This document shows, in pieces, positions 9,242 to 17,705 of a DNA stretch of 64,000 bases (position 1 is the stretch's first letter; every line of letters starts with the position of its first letter). Source of the stretch: Micromonospora sp. MH99 (GTDB taxonomy: Bacteria > Actinomycetota > Actinomycetes > Mycobacteriales > Micromonosporaceae). The stretch spans positions 62,001-126,000 of the forward strand of contig NZ_MUZA01000008.1 of assembly GCF_021442385.1 (NCBI RefSeq), read 5' to 3'. Below the pieces are notes generated by a model. That model made no database searches. It was not told the DNA's origin and saw only the letters and a program-made list of their open reading frames with translations. The translations under genes and the position numbers were made by a program.

Positions 9242-10315
9242 ATGACCCCCGGAAGCACTTCAGGTGCTCCGGGGGTCGTCGTCGTCACCGGGGTCGGTAG
9301 GTACCTGGGCGCGCACGTGGCGGCCCGGCTGGCCGCCGACCCCCGCATCGAGCGGGTCATCGGCGTGGACGCCCCGGAGCCGGGCGCCGAGTTCACCGAT
9401 CTGCTGGACCGGGTCGAGCGGATCCGCGTCGACCCGGGGTCGCTCGGCGGGCTCCTCGCCGACCTGGACGTCGACGCGGTGGTCCACCTCGCGTTGGTCA
9501 GCGCCCCCGACCAGCAGCACGGCGGCCGGTCGGCCATGAAGGACCAGAACGTCATCGGCACCATGCAACTGCTCGCCGCCTGCCAACGGGCGCCCCGTCT
9601 GCGCAAGCTCGTGGTCCGGTCGTCGACCGCCGCGTACGGGGTGTCGTTCCGCGATCCGGCGGTGTTCACCGAGGAGACCGAGCCGCGCGAGGTGCCACGC
9701 GGCGGTTTCGGCCGCGACATCCTCGACGTCGAGGGGTACGTTCGCGGCTTCCGCCGCCGCCGGGCCGACGTGACCGCCACGGTGCTGCGCTTCGCTCCGT
9801 TCATCGGTTCGACAGCCGACACGACGTTGACGCGCTACTTCGCGCAGCCGTTCGTGCCGACCGTCTTCGGCCGCGATCCCCGACTGCAGTTCCTGCACTT
9901 CGACGACGCGTTGGAGGTGCTGCACCGGTCGATCGTGGAGGATCACCCGGGCACCTACAACGTCGCCGGTCCGGGGGTGCTGTCGCTGTCCCAGGCGATC
10001 CGGCGGGCCGGTCGGGTGGCCGTGCCGGTGCTGGAGCCGGGTCTCTCGGGCGCCGCGGCGCTGGCCCGCACCATGGGGTTCGGCCGCTACGGCCTGGACC
10101 AGGTCGATCTTTTCGTGCACGGGCGGGTCGTCGACACCACGCGCCTTGAGCAGGAGTACGGCTTCACACCCCGCTCCACCGCGGCCGCGTTCGACGACTT
10201 CATCCGCGCCCACCACGGTGGGGCGGTGCTCAGCCGGGGTCAGTTGGCCGCCGCCGAGCAGTTGGTCCTGGACGGCATCCGGCAGGTCCGTGCCGCGGTG
10301 CGGGAGCGGTCATGA
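9242..10315 (+). CDS. NAD-dependent epimerase/dehydratase family protein (extended SDR)
   Basis: The 357-residue protein opens with a Rossmann fold (VVVVTGVGRYLG), then has the acidic NAD-binding end of beta 2 (VIGVDAPEPG), VVHLALVSAP, and KLVVRSSTAAYG. No clear YxxxK is visible at the usual place, so it may bind NAD(P) with altered or no catalysis. ATG 9242 is chosen because AGGTG lies 6 nt upstream; a GTG at 9233 is the alternative. It overlaps the acyltransferase gene by 4 nt and is probably co-functional with it, perhaps in envelope lipid or sugar metabolism. Confidence 0.85.
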   Translation: MTPGSTSGAPGVVVVTGVGRYLGAHVAARLAADPRIERVIGVDAPEPGAEFTDLLDRVERIRVDPGSLGGLLADLDVDAVVHLALVSAPDQQHGGRSAMKDQNVIGTMQLLAACQRAPRLRKLVVRSSTAAYGVSFRDPAVFTEETEPREVPRGGFGRDILDVEGYVRGFRRRRADVTATVLRFAPFIGSTADTTLTRYFAQPFVPTVFGRDPRLQFLHFDDALEVLHRSIVEDHPGTYNVAGPGVLSLSQAIRRAGRVAVPVLEPGLSGAAALARTMGFGRYGLDQVDLFVHGRVVDTTRLEQEYGFTPRSTAAAFDDFIRAHHGGAVLSRGQLAAAEQLVLDGIRQVRAAVRERS

Positions 10316-11454
10316 CCGGGCCGACCCAGGGACGTGAGCCGGCGGGCATGGGGCCGTTCGACGTACCGGCCGGGCCGCCCGTGCCGGACGCGGAGCCGGC
10401 GCGACGCAACGGTCACCGACCGGCGAGCCGGCTCGCGCCGGCCGGGACGCCCGGCGACGAGGTCGACACCGCGACCGACGACCCGGCGACGCCGAGCGAC
10501 AACCCTGCCGGCGACGAGGTCGACACCGCGACCGACGAGCCGGCGAGCGGGGGCGTCGCGCCCACCGGAGGCGGGGCGGGCGACACCGGTCCGACGGTGC
10601 CGGATCGGCCGGGCGACCAGTGGGACCGCAGGGTCGCGAACGGGCTGGCGTTCCTGCGGCGGCGGCTGGCCGGCGACTACGAGGTCGACGAGTTCGGGTT
10701 CGACCCGGAGCTGACCGACGCGGTCTTCCACCCGCTGCTGCGGCTGCTCTACCGGGACTGGTTCCGAACCGAGGTCAGCGGGGTCGAGCACGTCCCCGTC
10801 GACGGGCCCGCCCTGGTGGTCGGCAACCACTCCGGCACCGTGGCCCTGGACGCGCTGATCCTCTCGGCGGCGTTGCACGACAAGCACCCCGCCCACCGCT
10901 ACCTGCGCCTGCTCGGCGCCGACCTGGTCTTCCGCATGCCTGTGGTGTCGGAGATCGCCCGCAAGACCGGCGGCACGGTGGCCTGCAACCCGGACGCCGA
11001 GCGGCTGCTCGGCGGCGGAGACCTGGTCGGTGTGTTCCCCGAGGGGTTCAAGGGCATCGGCAAGCTCTACGCCGACCGCTACAAGCTGCAACGGTTCGGC
11101 CGGGGCGGCTTCGTCTCGGCGGCGCTGCGCACCGGCACGCCTATCGTTCCGGTCGCCATCGTCGGCGGCGAGGAGATCTACCCGATGCTCGCCGACATCA
11201 AGCCCCTCGCGCGGCTGCTGAAGCTGCCGTATTTCCCGGTCACGCCGACCTTCCCCTGGCTCGGGCCGCTCGGCATGGTGCCGTTGCCCAGCAAGTGGCT
11301 GATCCAGTTCTGCCCGCCGATCCCCACCGCGCACCTGACCGACTCGGCGGACGATCCGCTGGTGGTCTTCAACCTCGCCGACCAGGTGCGCGAGACCATC
11401 CAGCAGACCCTGCACTCGCTGCTGGAACGGCGACCCGACCCCTTCGGCCCCTGA
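10312..11454 (+). CDS. Lysophospholipid acyltransferase family protein (PlsC-like)
   Basis: The 380-residue protein has an acidic, low-complexity N-terminus of about 100 residues carrying two copies of GDEVDTATD. The acyltransferase domain follows: NHSGTVALD (about 171-179) as acyl-acceptor motif, VFPEGFKG (near 242) and VPVAIVGGEE. This resembles the glycerol-phosphate acyltransferase-like proteins of actinomycetes. It is coupled to the epimerase by a 4-nt overlap and ends 1 nt before the converging HAD gene. It likely transfers acyl chains to a membrane lipid or envelope acceptor; the exact substrate is unknown. Confidence 0.88.
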   Translation: MTGPTQGREPAGMGPFDVPAGPPVPDAEPARRNGHRPASRLAPAGTPGDEVDTATDDPATPSDNPAGDEVDTATDEPASGGVAPTGGGAGDTGPTVPDRPGDQWDRRVANGLAFLRRRLAGDYEVDEFGFDPELTDAVFHPLLRLLYRDWFRTEVSGVEHVPVDGPALVVGNHSGTVALDALILSAALHDKHPAHRYLRLLGADLVFRMPVVSEIARKTGGTVACNPDAERLLGGGDLVGVFPEGFKGIGKLYADRYKLQRFGRGGFVSAALRTGTPIVPVAIVGGEEIYPMLADIKPLARLLKLPYFPVTPTFPWLGPLGMVPLPSKWLIQFCPPIPTAHLTDSADDPLVVFNLADQVRETIQQTLHSLLERRPDPFGP

Positions 11455-11455
11455 G

Positions 11456-12331
11456 TCAGCCGGCGCGACGGCGGCGCTGCAACGCCAGGCCGGCGGTGAC
11501 CGCGCCGGCGACCAGGCCGGCTGCCGCCGTCGACGGTACGGCGATCTTGACGGCTCGGCGGCCGGTGCGGAAGTCCCGCACCTCCCAGCCGTGCTGCCGG
11601 GCCTGCCGCAGCAGGGTGCCGTCGGGGTTTACCGCGACAGCCCGGCCCACCGAGCTGAGCAGCGGCAGGTCGTTGGCCGAGTCGCTGTAGGCCGCGCAGC
11701 GGCTCAGGTCGAGCCCTTCCACGGCGGCGAGCTGGGTGACCGCCTCGGCCTTCGCCGGCCCGTGCATGAGATCGCCCACCAACCGCCCGGTGTACGCCCC
11801 GGCCCGCACCTCGGCCACCGTGCCGATCGCACCCGTCAGGCCAAGCCGGGTGGCGATCACCCGGCCGATCTCCACCGGGGCGGCGCTGACCAGCCACACC
11901 CGCTGACCGGCGTCCAGGTGGCGTTGGGCGAGCTGCCGGGTGCCGGCCCAGATCCGGGGTGCCATCAGCTCGTCGAAGATCTCCTCCGAGAGGCGCTCCA
12001 CGTCGTCCACCCGCCACCCCTCGACGAAGGCGAGCGCGGCGTCCTTCGCCTGGGACATGTCCCCGGCGTGCTCGCGGGCGAGCAGCCGGAACCGGAGCTG
12101 CTGCCAGGCGAAGCGGGCCAGGTCGGCGGTCGTGAAGTAGTTCCGGGCGGCGAGCCCGCGGGCGAACCAGTAGATCGACGCGCCCTGCATCATCGTGTTG
12201 TCGACGTCGAAGAACGCGGCGGCACCCGGGTCCGGTGCGGGTGGGGTCACCGGCGCCAGCGCGGTCTCCGCCCACCCGGCGGTGTGACCGTCGGCGTCGG
12301 TGCTGACCGTCACCTTGCGGCTGCGCGCCAC
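11456..12331 (-). CDS. HAD-IB family hydrolase, SerB-like phosphatase, membrane anchored
   Basis: The 291-residue protein contains the HAD motif I FFDVDNTMMQG (nucleophile Asp in DVDNT), an all-alpha cap, WLVSAAPVEIG as motif II region and CAAYSDSANDLPLL as motif IV. This matches HAD-IB phosphatases (phosphoserine-phosphatase-like) found with acyltransferases in actinomycetes. A C-terminal hydrophobic helix (about 266-285) followed by QRRRR suggests membrane tethering. GTG start at 12331 with GGAGGGA upstream. It may dephosphorylate a lipid or small phosphate ester linked to the acyltransferase pathway. Confidence 0.87.
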   Translation of the reverse strand: MARSRKVTVSTDADGHTAGWAETALAPVTPPAPDPGAAAFFDVDNTMMQGASIYWFARGLAARNYFTTADLARFAWQQLRFRLLAREHAGDMSQAKDAALAFVEGWRVDDVERLSEEIFDELMAPRIWAGTRQLAQRHLDAGQRVWLVSAAPVEIGRVIATRLGLTGAIGTVAEVRAGAYTGRLVGDLMHGPAKAEAVTQLAAVEGLDLSRCAAYSDSANDLPLLSSVGRAVAVNPDGTLLRQARQHGWEVRDFRTGRRAVKIAVPSTAAAGLVAGAVTAGLALQRRRRAG

Positions 12332-12465
12332 GGGACTCCCTCCTGACCAGGTACGACTGATGCCTCCAGCGAGGGTAGCCGGAGCGCACGGTCGACCGGC
12401 CGGACCACAGGGAACTGTGGCCCGGCCGGTCGGACGTGCGGTATGGCGGTGCCGGGGCTGGCGGG

Positions 12466-13344
12466 TCAGCGCTCGCCGGGGCAGGTGGTCGGGGTGGGCC
12501 CGAGCGCGTCGCTGCCGGTCGGTGCCGGCAGGCCGCAGGCGATCGCCGCGCGTACCGAGTCCGAGCGCTCACGGATGCTGTCCAGCAGGGCCAGCGACCT
12601 CCGGGTCCGTTCGCGGTCGGCCCGGCTGGCGCCGTCGAGCAGGTTGGTCACCGCCCGGCGCTGGCTGGCGACGAACGTGTTGACGGTGTCCAGGCTGGCC
12701 GGCTCGGCCCGCTGCACTGCGGCGGCGGTGAGCAGGCGAATGCCCTGCCGGGTGTCGGCGTCCATGTCGTCGAGGACGGCGCTGTAGCCGATGCGGTCGC
12801 CGCGCAGCTCGGCTGCCTCGCCGAGTCTGGTTCGGGCGAAGTCCAGGAACAGTTGGCCGCGGCTGATGTCCGAGCTGGCCAGGGCGAGCTGGGCCCGCTC
12901 GGTGGAGCGCTTCATGCCGTACAGCGCGTCGCCGGGAACGGCGTTCTCGCTGGCGGCGGAGATCCCGGAGACGGCGATGGCACCGGCGGCGATGCCGACC
13001 AGGATCGCGCCCCGGGCTCGGGCCCGCCGGGCGGTGACGGCGGGCAGCAGCGAGCCGCGGCTCGTCGCCGCGGCCCGTGGGGCAGCCGGCTCGGTGGTCG
13101 CCGGTGGGGTGCCCATCCCTTCGCGCTCGGCGGTGGCGAGCAGCATCGCTCGCAGGCCGGTGCGGAAGTCGGGGTTCACCTCGGCGGTGGGGGGATCGAC
13201 GCTGAGTCGCTGGCCCACTGCGACGAGCGGAGCCAGTTGGCTGTCCACTCGGGACCGCACGTGGTGCCGCCGGCCGCCGTTGGCCTCGTCGAGAAGCTGC
13301 GCGAAGCGCTCGGCACGCCGGCGGGAGAAGAGGATGTCGTCCAC
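12466..13344 (-). CDS. rsbN: DUF5667 membrane protein, probable anti-sigma factor for BldN (RsbN-like)
   Basis: The GTG at 13344 is preceded by GAGGAGGTG and begins VDDILFSRRRAERF, giving 292 residues; a longer reading frame upstream lacks such a site. An about 110-residue cytoplasmic part is followed by one membrane helix (about 113-131) and an extracytoplasmic DUF5667 domain (PGDALYGMKRSTERAQLALA). It lies directly downstream of the BldN-like sigma gene on the same strand. In Streptomyces the gene in this place, rsbN, encodes the membrane-bound anti-sigma factor of BldN. The assignment rests on position, topology and domain. Confidence 0.75.
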   Translation of the reverse strand: MDDILFSRRRAERFAQLLDEANGGRRHHVRSRVDSQLAPLVAVGQRLSVDPPTAEVNPDFRTGLRAMLLATAEREGMGTPPATTEPAAPRAAATSRGSLLPAVTARRARARGAILVGIAAGAIAVSGISAASENAVPGDALYGMKRSTERAQLALASSDISRGQLFLDFARTRLGEAAELRGDRIGYSAVLDDMDADTRQGIRLLTAAAVQRAEPASLDTVNTFVASQRRAVTNLLDGASRADRERTRRSLALLDSIRERSDSVRAAIACGLPAPTGSDALGPTPTTCPGER

Positions 13345-13634
13345 CGCAGGCACCTCCTCTCGCTGGTCACGGCCGGTCGGCCGCCATCGTTGCCAGCGAC
13401 CGGGCGGCAAAGTGACACCACGGAGGTGAGGTGCCGTCCGGCGTGCCGGTCGGACCTCGGTGCCCCGGGCCTGCCGGGACAACCACCGGTCGCACCCGGA
13501 GAAACGCGGCGGACCGGGCACGGGTTACGGGCCTGGCGGGGCCGAAATCACAGAAAGTGATCGCCATCACCGGGTCTCGGCAGGCCTGAGCTGCCGAGAC
13601 ATTGATCGACGCCCGTCGGCCCCGCCGCCGAGAA

Positions 13635-14591
13635 TCACGGCTGGAAGCCGTCGGGCAGCAGCCGTGCCAGCGCGCGAACGGCCCGGTACTGCAGGGCCTT
13701 GATGGCACCCTCGTTCTTGCCCATCGCGCGGGCGGTCTCGGCGACCGAGAAGCCCTGGAGGAACCGGAGCACGATGCACTCCTGCTGCTCCGGGTTGAGC
13801 TGCTTGACGGCGGTGAGCAGGGCGACGTTGGTGATGTGTTCGACCACCGCGGCTTCCGGGCTGCCCTCCGGGCCCCGGTCCTCGCGGTCGGCGTCGAGCA
13901 CGTCGCCGGTGGTGACCTCCAGCCGGTACCGGCCGGACTTGAAGTGGTCCGCGACCAGGTTGCGGGCGATCGTCACCAGCCAGGCGCCGAGATCGCGGCC
14001 CTGCCAGGTGAAGCTGCCGATCCGCTTGAGGGCGCGCAGGAACGTGTCCGAGGTGAGGTCCTCGGCGAGCTGGCGGTTGCCGACCCGGAAGTAGACGAAC
14101 CGGAAGACGGTGTCGACGTACCTGTCGTAGATCAGGCCGAACGCCTCGGACTCGCCAGCCTGCGCGCGCTCGACCAGGGTCCAGACCTCGGTGGCCGGGT
14201 CGGACGGGTCCGGGCGGCTGGGGAAACCGGTCGGGGTGGTCGGGGTGGCGGCGGCCGGGACCGCCGGGATCACCGCCGTCTCGCCAGCCGTCGGATCGGT
14301 GGCCGCCGCAGGCGCGTCGCCAACCCGACGGCCCTGCGAGGGCATTGTCGGTCGGGCCGGTGCGGCGACACGGCCACCGGTCGGCATCGCGTTGGCACCC
14401 GGGGCCGCTGGTCTCGGTGGTGGCTCGTTGGTGTGCGGGCGGTTGCGGGTCCGCTGGGCCGCGTTGTCGCCGCGCATCGCGGCGTGCGGGTCGCCCAGCG
14501 GGGCGCGGGCCGCCTGTCGTTCGTTGAGCGGGGAGCGGGGCGTCTGGCCAGTCAGGCCGACCGGGCGTTCCGCGTATCCGAAGGTGGTCAC
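13635..14591 (-). CDS. bldN: BldN-like ECF sigma factor
   Basis: The 318-residue protein has a disordered N-terminal extension of about 110 residues, then sigma region 2 (LVERAQAGESEAFGLIYDRY ... RFVYFRVGNRQLAEDLTSD) and region 4 (LNPEQQECIVLRFLQGFSVAE ... NEGAIKALQYRAVR). QGRDLGAWLVTIARNLVADH and RLEVTTG are typical of BldN, which controls aerial development genes in Streptomyces and is made with an N-terminal extension. The GTG start lies at 14591. A 51-codon ORF upstream ends in a 4-nt overlap with it. The extension differs in sequence from that of Streptomyces BldN. Confidence 0.85.
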   Translation of the reverse strand: MTTFGYAERPVGLTGQTPRSPLNERQAARAPLGDPHAAMRGDNAAQRTRNRPHTNEPPPRPAAPGANAMPTGGRVAAPARPTMPSQGRRVGDAPAAATDPTAGETAVIPAVPAAATPTTPTGFPSRPDPSDPATEVWTLVERAQAGESEAFGLIYDRYVDTVFRFVYFRVGNRQLAEDLTSDTFLRALKRIGSFTWQGRDLGAWLVTIARNLVADHFKSGRYRLEVTTGDVLDADREDRGPEGSPEAAVVEHITNVALLTAVKQLNPEQQECIVLRFLQGFSVAETARAMGKNEGAIKALQYRAVRALARLLPDGFQP

Positions 14592-14743
14592 CGCGCCGCC
14601 CCCGTCCCGTTGGTAGCCGGCCGGGCCGGTTTACGGGTCGTTGGTGCGGACCGACCGGGCAACCGGTCGGGCAGGACGGTTCCGGGGTGTGCCGACGGGC
14701 GGCAGTTCCCCTTGAGGTGCTGGTCCAATGCGCTCACAGGCAC
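14588..14743 (-). CDS. Small ORF translationally coupled to bldN
   Basis: A GTG at 14743 with a strong GAGGAGG 5 nt upstream opens a 51-codon frame (MPVSALDQHLKGNCRP ...) whose TGA overlaps the bldN GTG by 4 nt (GTGA). The peptide is rich in Pro, Arg and Ala and matches no family that I know. The ribosome-binding site and the coupled junction support translation. It may be a leader that sets bldN translation, or a remnant of a longer bldN 5' end. Confidence 0.45.
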   Translation of the reverse strand: MPVSALDQHLKGNCRPSAHPGTVLPDRLPGRSAPTTRKPARPATNGTGAAR

Positions 14744-15148
14744 GGGGGCCTCCTCGGGCTGAGGGGTGTCGACTCACGGCAAATGGGGTGAGCCGACCCG
14801 AGTGATAATAGGGCCAACGTCACCCGCGCGTGGCAAGTCCGTTACACAGGGCGGAAGTATTTCCCGCTGTGTCGCACCGATGGCGGACCGGTTGTCCGTC
14901 GTGTGCGTTTGACTTTGGCCCGGGCCGGTGGTCCTGGGTGGATCCCCAGGTCGGGGGCAATGTGGCCGGTCGGCCGCGCCGCCCCGGCCGGTCGCCGCGT
15001 GGGCCGGGTCGAAGCATCCGTCCGACCCGTCGCCCGTCCCATCGGCCGGACTCGACCGGAGCATCGACGGCACGGTGAGTGTCCCGTTGACGGGACGCTC
15101 GGCGATCCTGGCGGCCCGACCGTCGGGCGTGGCCTGTCGATCGCCGCT
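14744..15148. other. Intergenic region between bldN and the ligase gene
   Basis: This 405-nt divergent spacer should hold the promoters of bldN (leftward) and of the ligase gene (rightward). On the minus strand TATTAT (14804-14809 region) could be a -10 element. TTACACAGGGC at 14842-14852 resembles a BldD box in 8 of 10 specified positions. No further gene is supported. Confidence 0.35.
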
Positions 15149-16774
15149 GTGCCAGACTCGACCACCGTGCAGGACTTCTCGGCAGACCCCGCGCCGAACC
15201 TCGCCGACCGGGTCCAGCGGGCGGCTCTGGACCACGGTGACCGGCCCGCGCTGTACTGGCGGGACGGGCGCGTCACCTGGTCCGAACTGGACGCCGCCGT
15301 GACCGCCGCCGCGCACGGCCTGGCCGCCGCCGCGCCGGCCACCGACCCGGGTGGCACGCCGCCGCGCGTCGCGATCGCGCTGCACAACACCCCCGACTTC
15401 GTGATCGGTTGGCTCGGGGCGCTGCGGGCCGGTCTGGTCGCCGTCCCGGTCAACCCCGGCTTCACCGCCCCGGAGCTGCGGCACGTACTGGCCGACTCGG
15501 GCGCGTCGCTGCTCATCGGCACCGAGCGGGTCCGCCGCCTGGTCGCCGAGGTGGCCGCCGACCTGCCCGCGCTCACCGCCGTGCACGACACGCCGCCGAC
15601 CGCCGAGGCGCCCGATTCACGCCCCCGCCCGCGCCGAGGCGGCGACGACCTGGCCGTACTGCTCTACACGTCCGGCACCGAGGGCCGTCCGAAGGGCGCG
15701 ATGCTCTCCCACCGTGCGCTGCTGGCCAACCACGAACAGGTCGCGGAGATCGAGCCGCCGGTCGTCGGGCCGACGGACACTGTTCTGCTCGGGTTGCCGC
15801 TGTTCCACGCGTACGGGCTCAACTCGGGGCTCGGCGCCGTCGTCTACCACGGCGCCACCGGCGTGCTGCTCGACGAGCCCGGGCCCACGGCGGGGCTCGC
15901 CGAGATCGCCCGGCACCGGGTCAGCGTGCTGGTCGGCGTACCGTCGATGTTCCTGGCCTGGGCCGGCGCCGACGCGGTCCGCGCGGCGACCGCGTCGGTG
16001 CGGGTGGCGGTGTGCGGCGCGGCGCCGCTGGAGCCAACTGTCGCGGCGCGCTTCACCGAGGCCACCGGCCAGCAGGTGCATGTCGGGTACGGCCTCACCG
16101 AGACCGCGCCGGTGCTCACCTCCACCCTGGTCGGTCCGGTGGTCAAACCCGGCTCGATCGGCCGGCCGCTGCCCGGCGTGCAGCTGCGCCTGGTCGGCCC
16201 GGTCGGGGAGGACCTGTGGCGCGACGGCCAGGCGGTCCCCGACGACGACCCGGACGAGCTGGACATCTCCGACGTCGCCCCGGGCACCGACCCGGGGCAG
16301 ATCGTCGTTCGCGGGCCCAACCTCTTCGGCGGTTACTGGCCCGACGGGCGCGACGGCCCGGACGACGACGGCTGGTGGGGCACCGGCGACATCGCGTACG
16401 CCGACGAGGACGGTGACCTCTTCCTGGTCGACCGGCTCGGGGAGTTGATCCTGGTCAACGGGTTCAACGTGTATCCCCACGAGGTCGAGCTGGTGCTCGC
16501 CGGGCATCCCGGGGTGGTCGAGTCGGCGGTACTGGGTGTGCCGCACCCGAGGACCGGCGAGACTGTGCGGGCGTACGTGGTGCCGGCGCAGGGCCGACCG
16601 GTGACCAGCGAGGAGTTGCTCGCCCACTGCGCGCGCAACCTGGCCCGGTTCAAGTGCCCGACCGCTGTCGAGTTCGTCGACGCCCTGCCGCACTCGGCGA
16701 TCGGTAAGGTCCGCAAGACCCAGCTCCGGTCGGCGACGCCGACCGACCGCACGGAGGTAACCGATGGCCAGTGA
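15149..16774 (+). CDS. AMP-dependent acyl-CoA synthetase/ligase family protein
   Basis: From the GTG at 15149 (VPDSTTVQDFS) the protein has 541 residues; GTG 15167 is possible and longer frames upstream look non-coding. Adenylation motifs are present in order: LLYTSGTEGRPKG (near 170), GYGLTETAPVLTS, WWGTGDIAYADEDGD, LVDRLGELILVNGFNVYPHE and the C-terminal catalytic lysine region SAIGKVRKTQLR. These enzymes activate a carboxylic acid, usually fatty, as acyl-AMP and then acyl-CoA. It overlaps the next small gene by 11 nt. The acid substrate is unknown. Confidence 0.9.
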   Translation: MPDSTTVQDFSADPAPNLADRVQRAALDHGDRPALYWRDGRVTWSELDAAVTAAAHGLAAAAPATDPGGTPPRVAIALHNTPDFVIGWLGALRAGLVAVPVNPGFTAPELRHVLADSGASLLIGTERVRRLVAEVAADLPALTAVHDTPPTAEAPDSRPRPRRGGDDLAVLLYTSGTEGRPKGAMLSHRALLANHEQVAEIEPPVVGPTDTVLLGLPLFHAYGLNSGLGAVVYHGATGVLLDEPGPTAGLAEIARHRVSVLVGVPSMFLAWAGADAVRAATASVRVAVCGAAPLEPTVAARFTEATGQQVHVGYGLTETAPVLTSTLVGPVVKPGSIGRPLPGVQLRLVGPVGEDLWRDGQAVPDDDPDELDISDVAPGTDPGQIVVRGPNLFGGYWPDGRDGPDDDGWWGTGDIAYADEDGDLFLVDRLGELILVNGFNVYPHEVELVLAGHPGVVESAVLGVPHPRTGETVRAYVVPAQGRPVTSEELLAHCARNLARFKCPTAVEFVDALPHSAIGKVRKTQLRSATPTDRTEVTDGQ

Positions 16775-17018
16775 CGCCCGACTCGCCCTGATCACCCGAC
16801 CCGGCTGCCACCTGTGCGACGACGCCAAGGCGGCGCTCGACCGGGTGGTCGCGGTGACCGGCGACAAGTGGGTCGAGTGGGACGTCACAGGCGACGAGGG
16901 GCTGGAACGGGAGTACGGCGACCGCCTGCCTGTGGTGCTGCTCGACGGCAAGGAGCACGGCTACTGGCGGGTGGAGGAGGACCGGCTGCTGCGGGACCTG
17001 ACCACCCCGCAGCTCTGA
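16764..17018 (+). CDS. Glutaredoxin-like (DUF836) thiol protein
   Basis: The 84-residue protein has ITRPGCHLCDDAK, a CxxC active site at the start of a thioredoxin-type fold, followed by LPVVLLDGKEHGYWRV with the cis-proline. GGAGGT lies just upstream of the ATG, inside the end of the ligase gene. It is likely a cytoplasmic thiol-disulphide oxidoreductase. Confidence 0.88.
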   Translation: MASDARLALITRPGCHLCDDAKAALDRVVAVTGDKWVEWDVTGDEGLEREYGDRLPVVLLDGKEHGYWRVEEDRLLRDLTTPQL

Positions 17019-17039
17019 GTGGCACCCTATGGTGCTGTG

Positions 17040-17705
17040 ATGACCCCTGCGCGCTCCCACCTGGTCTGGGACTGGAACGGCACCCTGCTCAACGACCTCA
17101 GCCTGGTGGTGGCCGCCACCAACGCCGCGTTCGCCAGCGTGGGCGGGCCGACTGTCACCCTCGACGAGCACCGGACGCGGTTCCGCCGGCCGATCGCCGA
17201 CTACTACGCCGAGGTGCTCGGTCAGGCCGTCGACGACGACGCGTTCGGCCGCCTCGACCGGATCTTCCACGACGCGTACCGCAGCGGCCTGACGACCTGT
17301 GAGCTGGCGGCCGACGCGCAGTCCGCGATGGCCGCCTGGGAGGGCAGTCAGAGTCTGCTGTCCATGTGGTTCCACGAGGAGCTGGTGCCCACCGTGCACA
17401 CGTACGGGCTGACCGGCCACTTCACCCGCGTCGACGGCCTGCGGGCCACTGTCGGCGGCGACCGCAAGGCCGAGTCGCTTCAGCGGCACCTGGCCGAGCT
17501 GGGCGTGGACGGCAGCGCGGTGGTGCTGATCGGCGACTCCATCGACGACGCGGACGCGGCCCTCGCGGTGGGCGGCCGGGCGGTGCTCTACACCGGTGGC
17601 TTCACCGACCCGGTCCGGCTGCGCGCCTCCGGCCACCCGGTCGCCGACACCCTCACCGACGCGGTGGCCCTGGCCGCCCGGGAGGTCAGTTCCGCAGGTA
17701 GGTGA
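17040..17705 (+). CDS. HAD-superfamily hydrolase (phosphoglycolate-phosphatase-like)
   Basis: The 221-residue protein begins with HAD motif I in the form LVWDWNGTLLND (nucleophile in DWNGT), an alpha-helical cap (about 20-90), a GGDRKAESLQRHL region and motif IV VLIGDSIDDADAA. ATG 17040 places motif I near the N-terminus as usual; GTG 17019 is an alternative start. The 3' end overlaps the converging response regulator gene by 20 nt. It probably dephosphorylates a small metabolite; the substrate is not evident. Confidence 0.85.
   Translation: MTPARSHLVWDWNGTLLNDLSLVVAATNAAFASVGGPTVTLDEHRTRFRRPIADYYAEVLGQAVDDDAFGRLDRIFHDAYRSGLTTCELAADAQSAMAAWEGSQSLLSMWFHEELVPTVHTYGLTGHFTRVDGLRATVGGDRKAESLQRHLAELGVDGSAVVLIGDSIDDADAALAVGGRAVLYTGGFTDPVRLRASGHPVADTLTDAVALAAREVSSAGR

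Noticed and set aside
13345..13521. N-terminal extension of the DUF5667 protein
   Set aside because: The extension lacks a ribosome-binding site and domain, while GTG 13344 has GAGGAGGTG and a typical start sequence.
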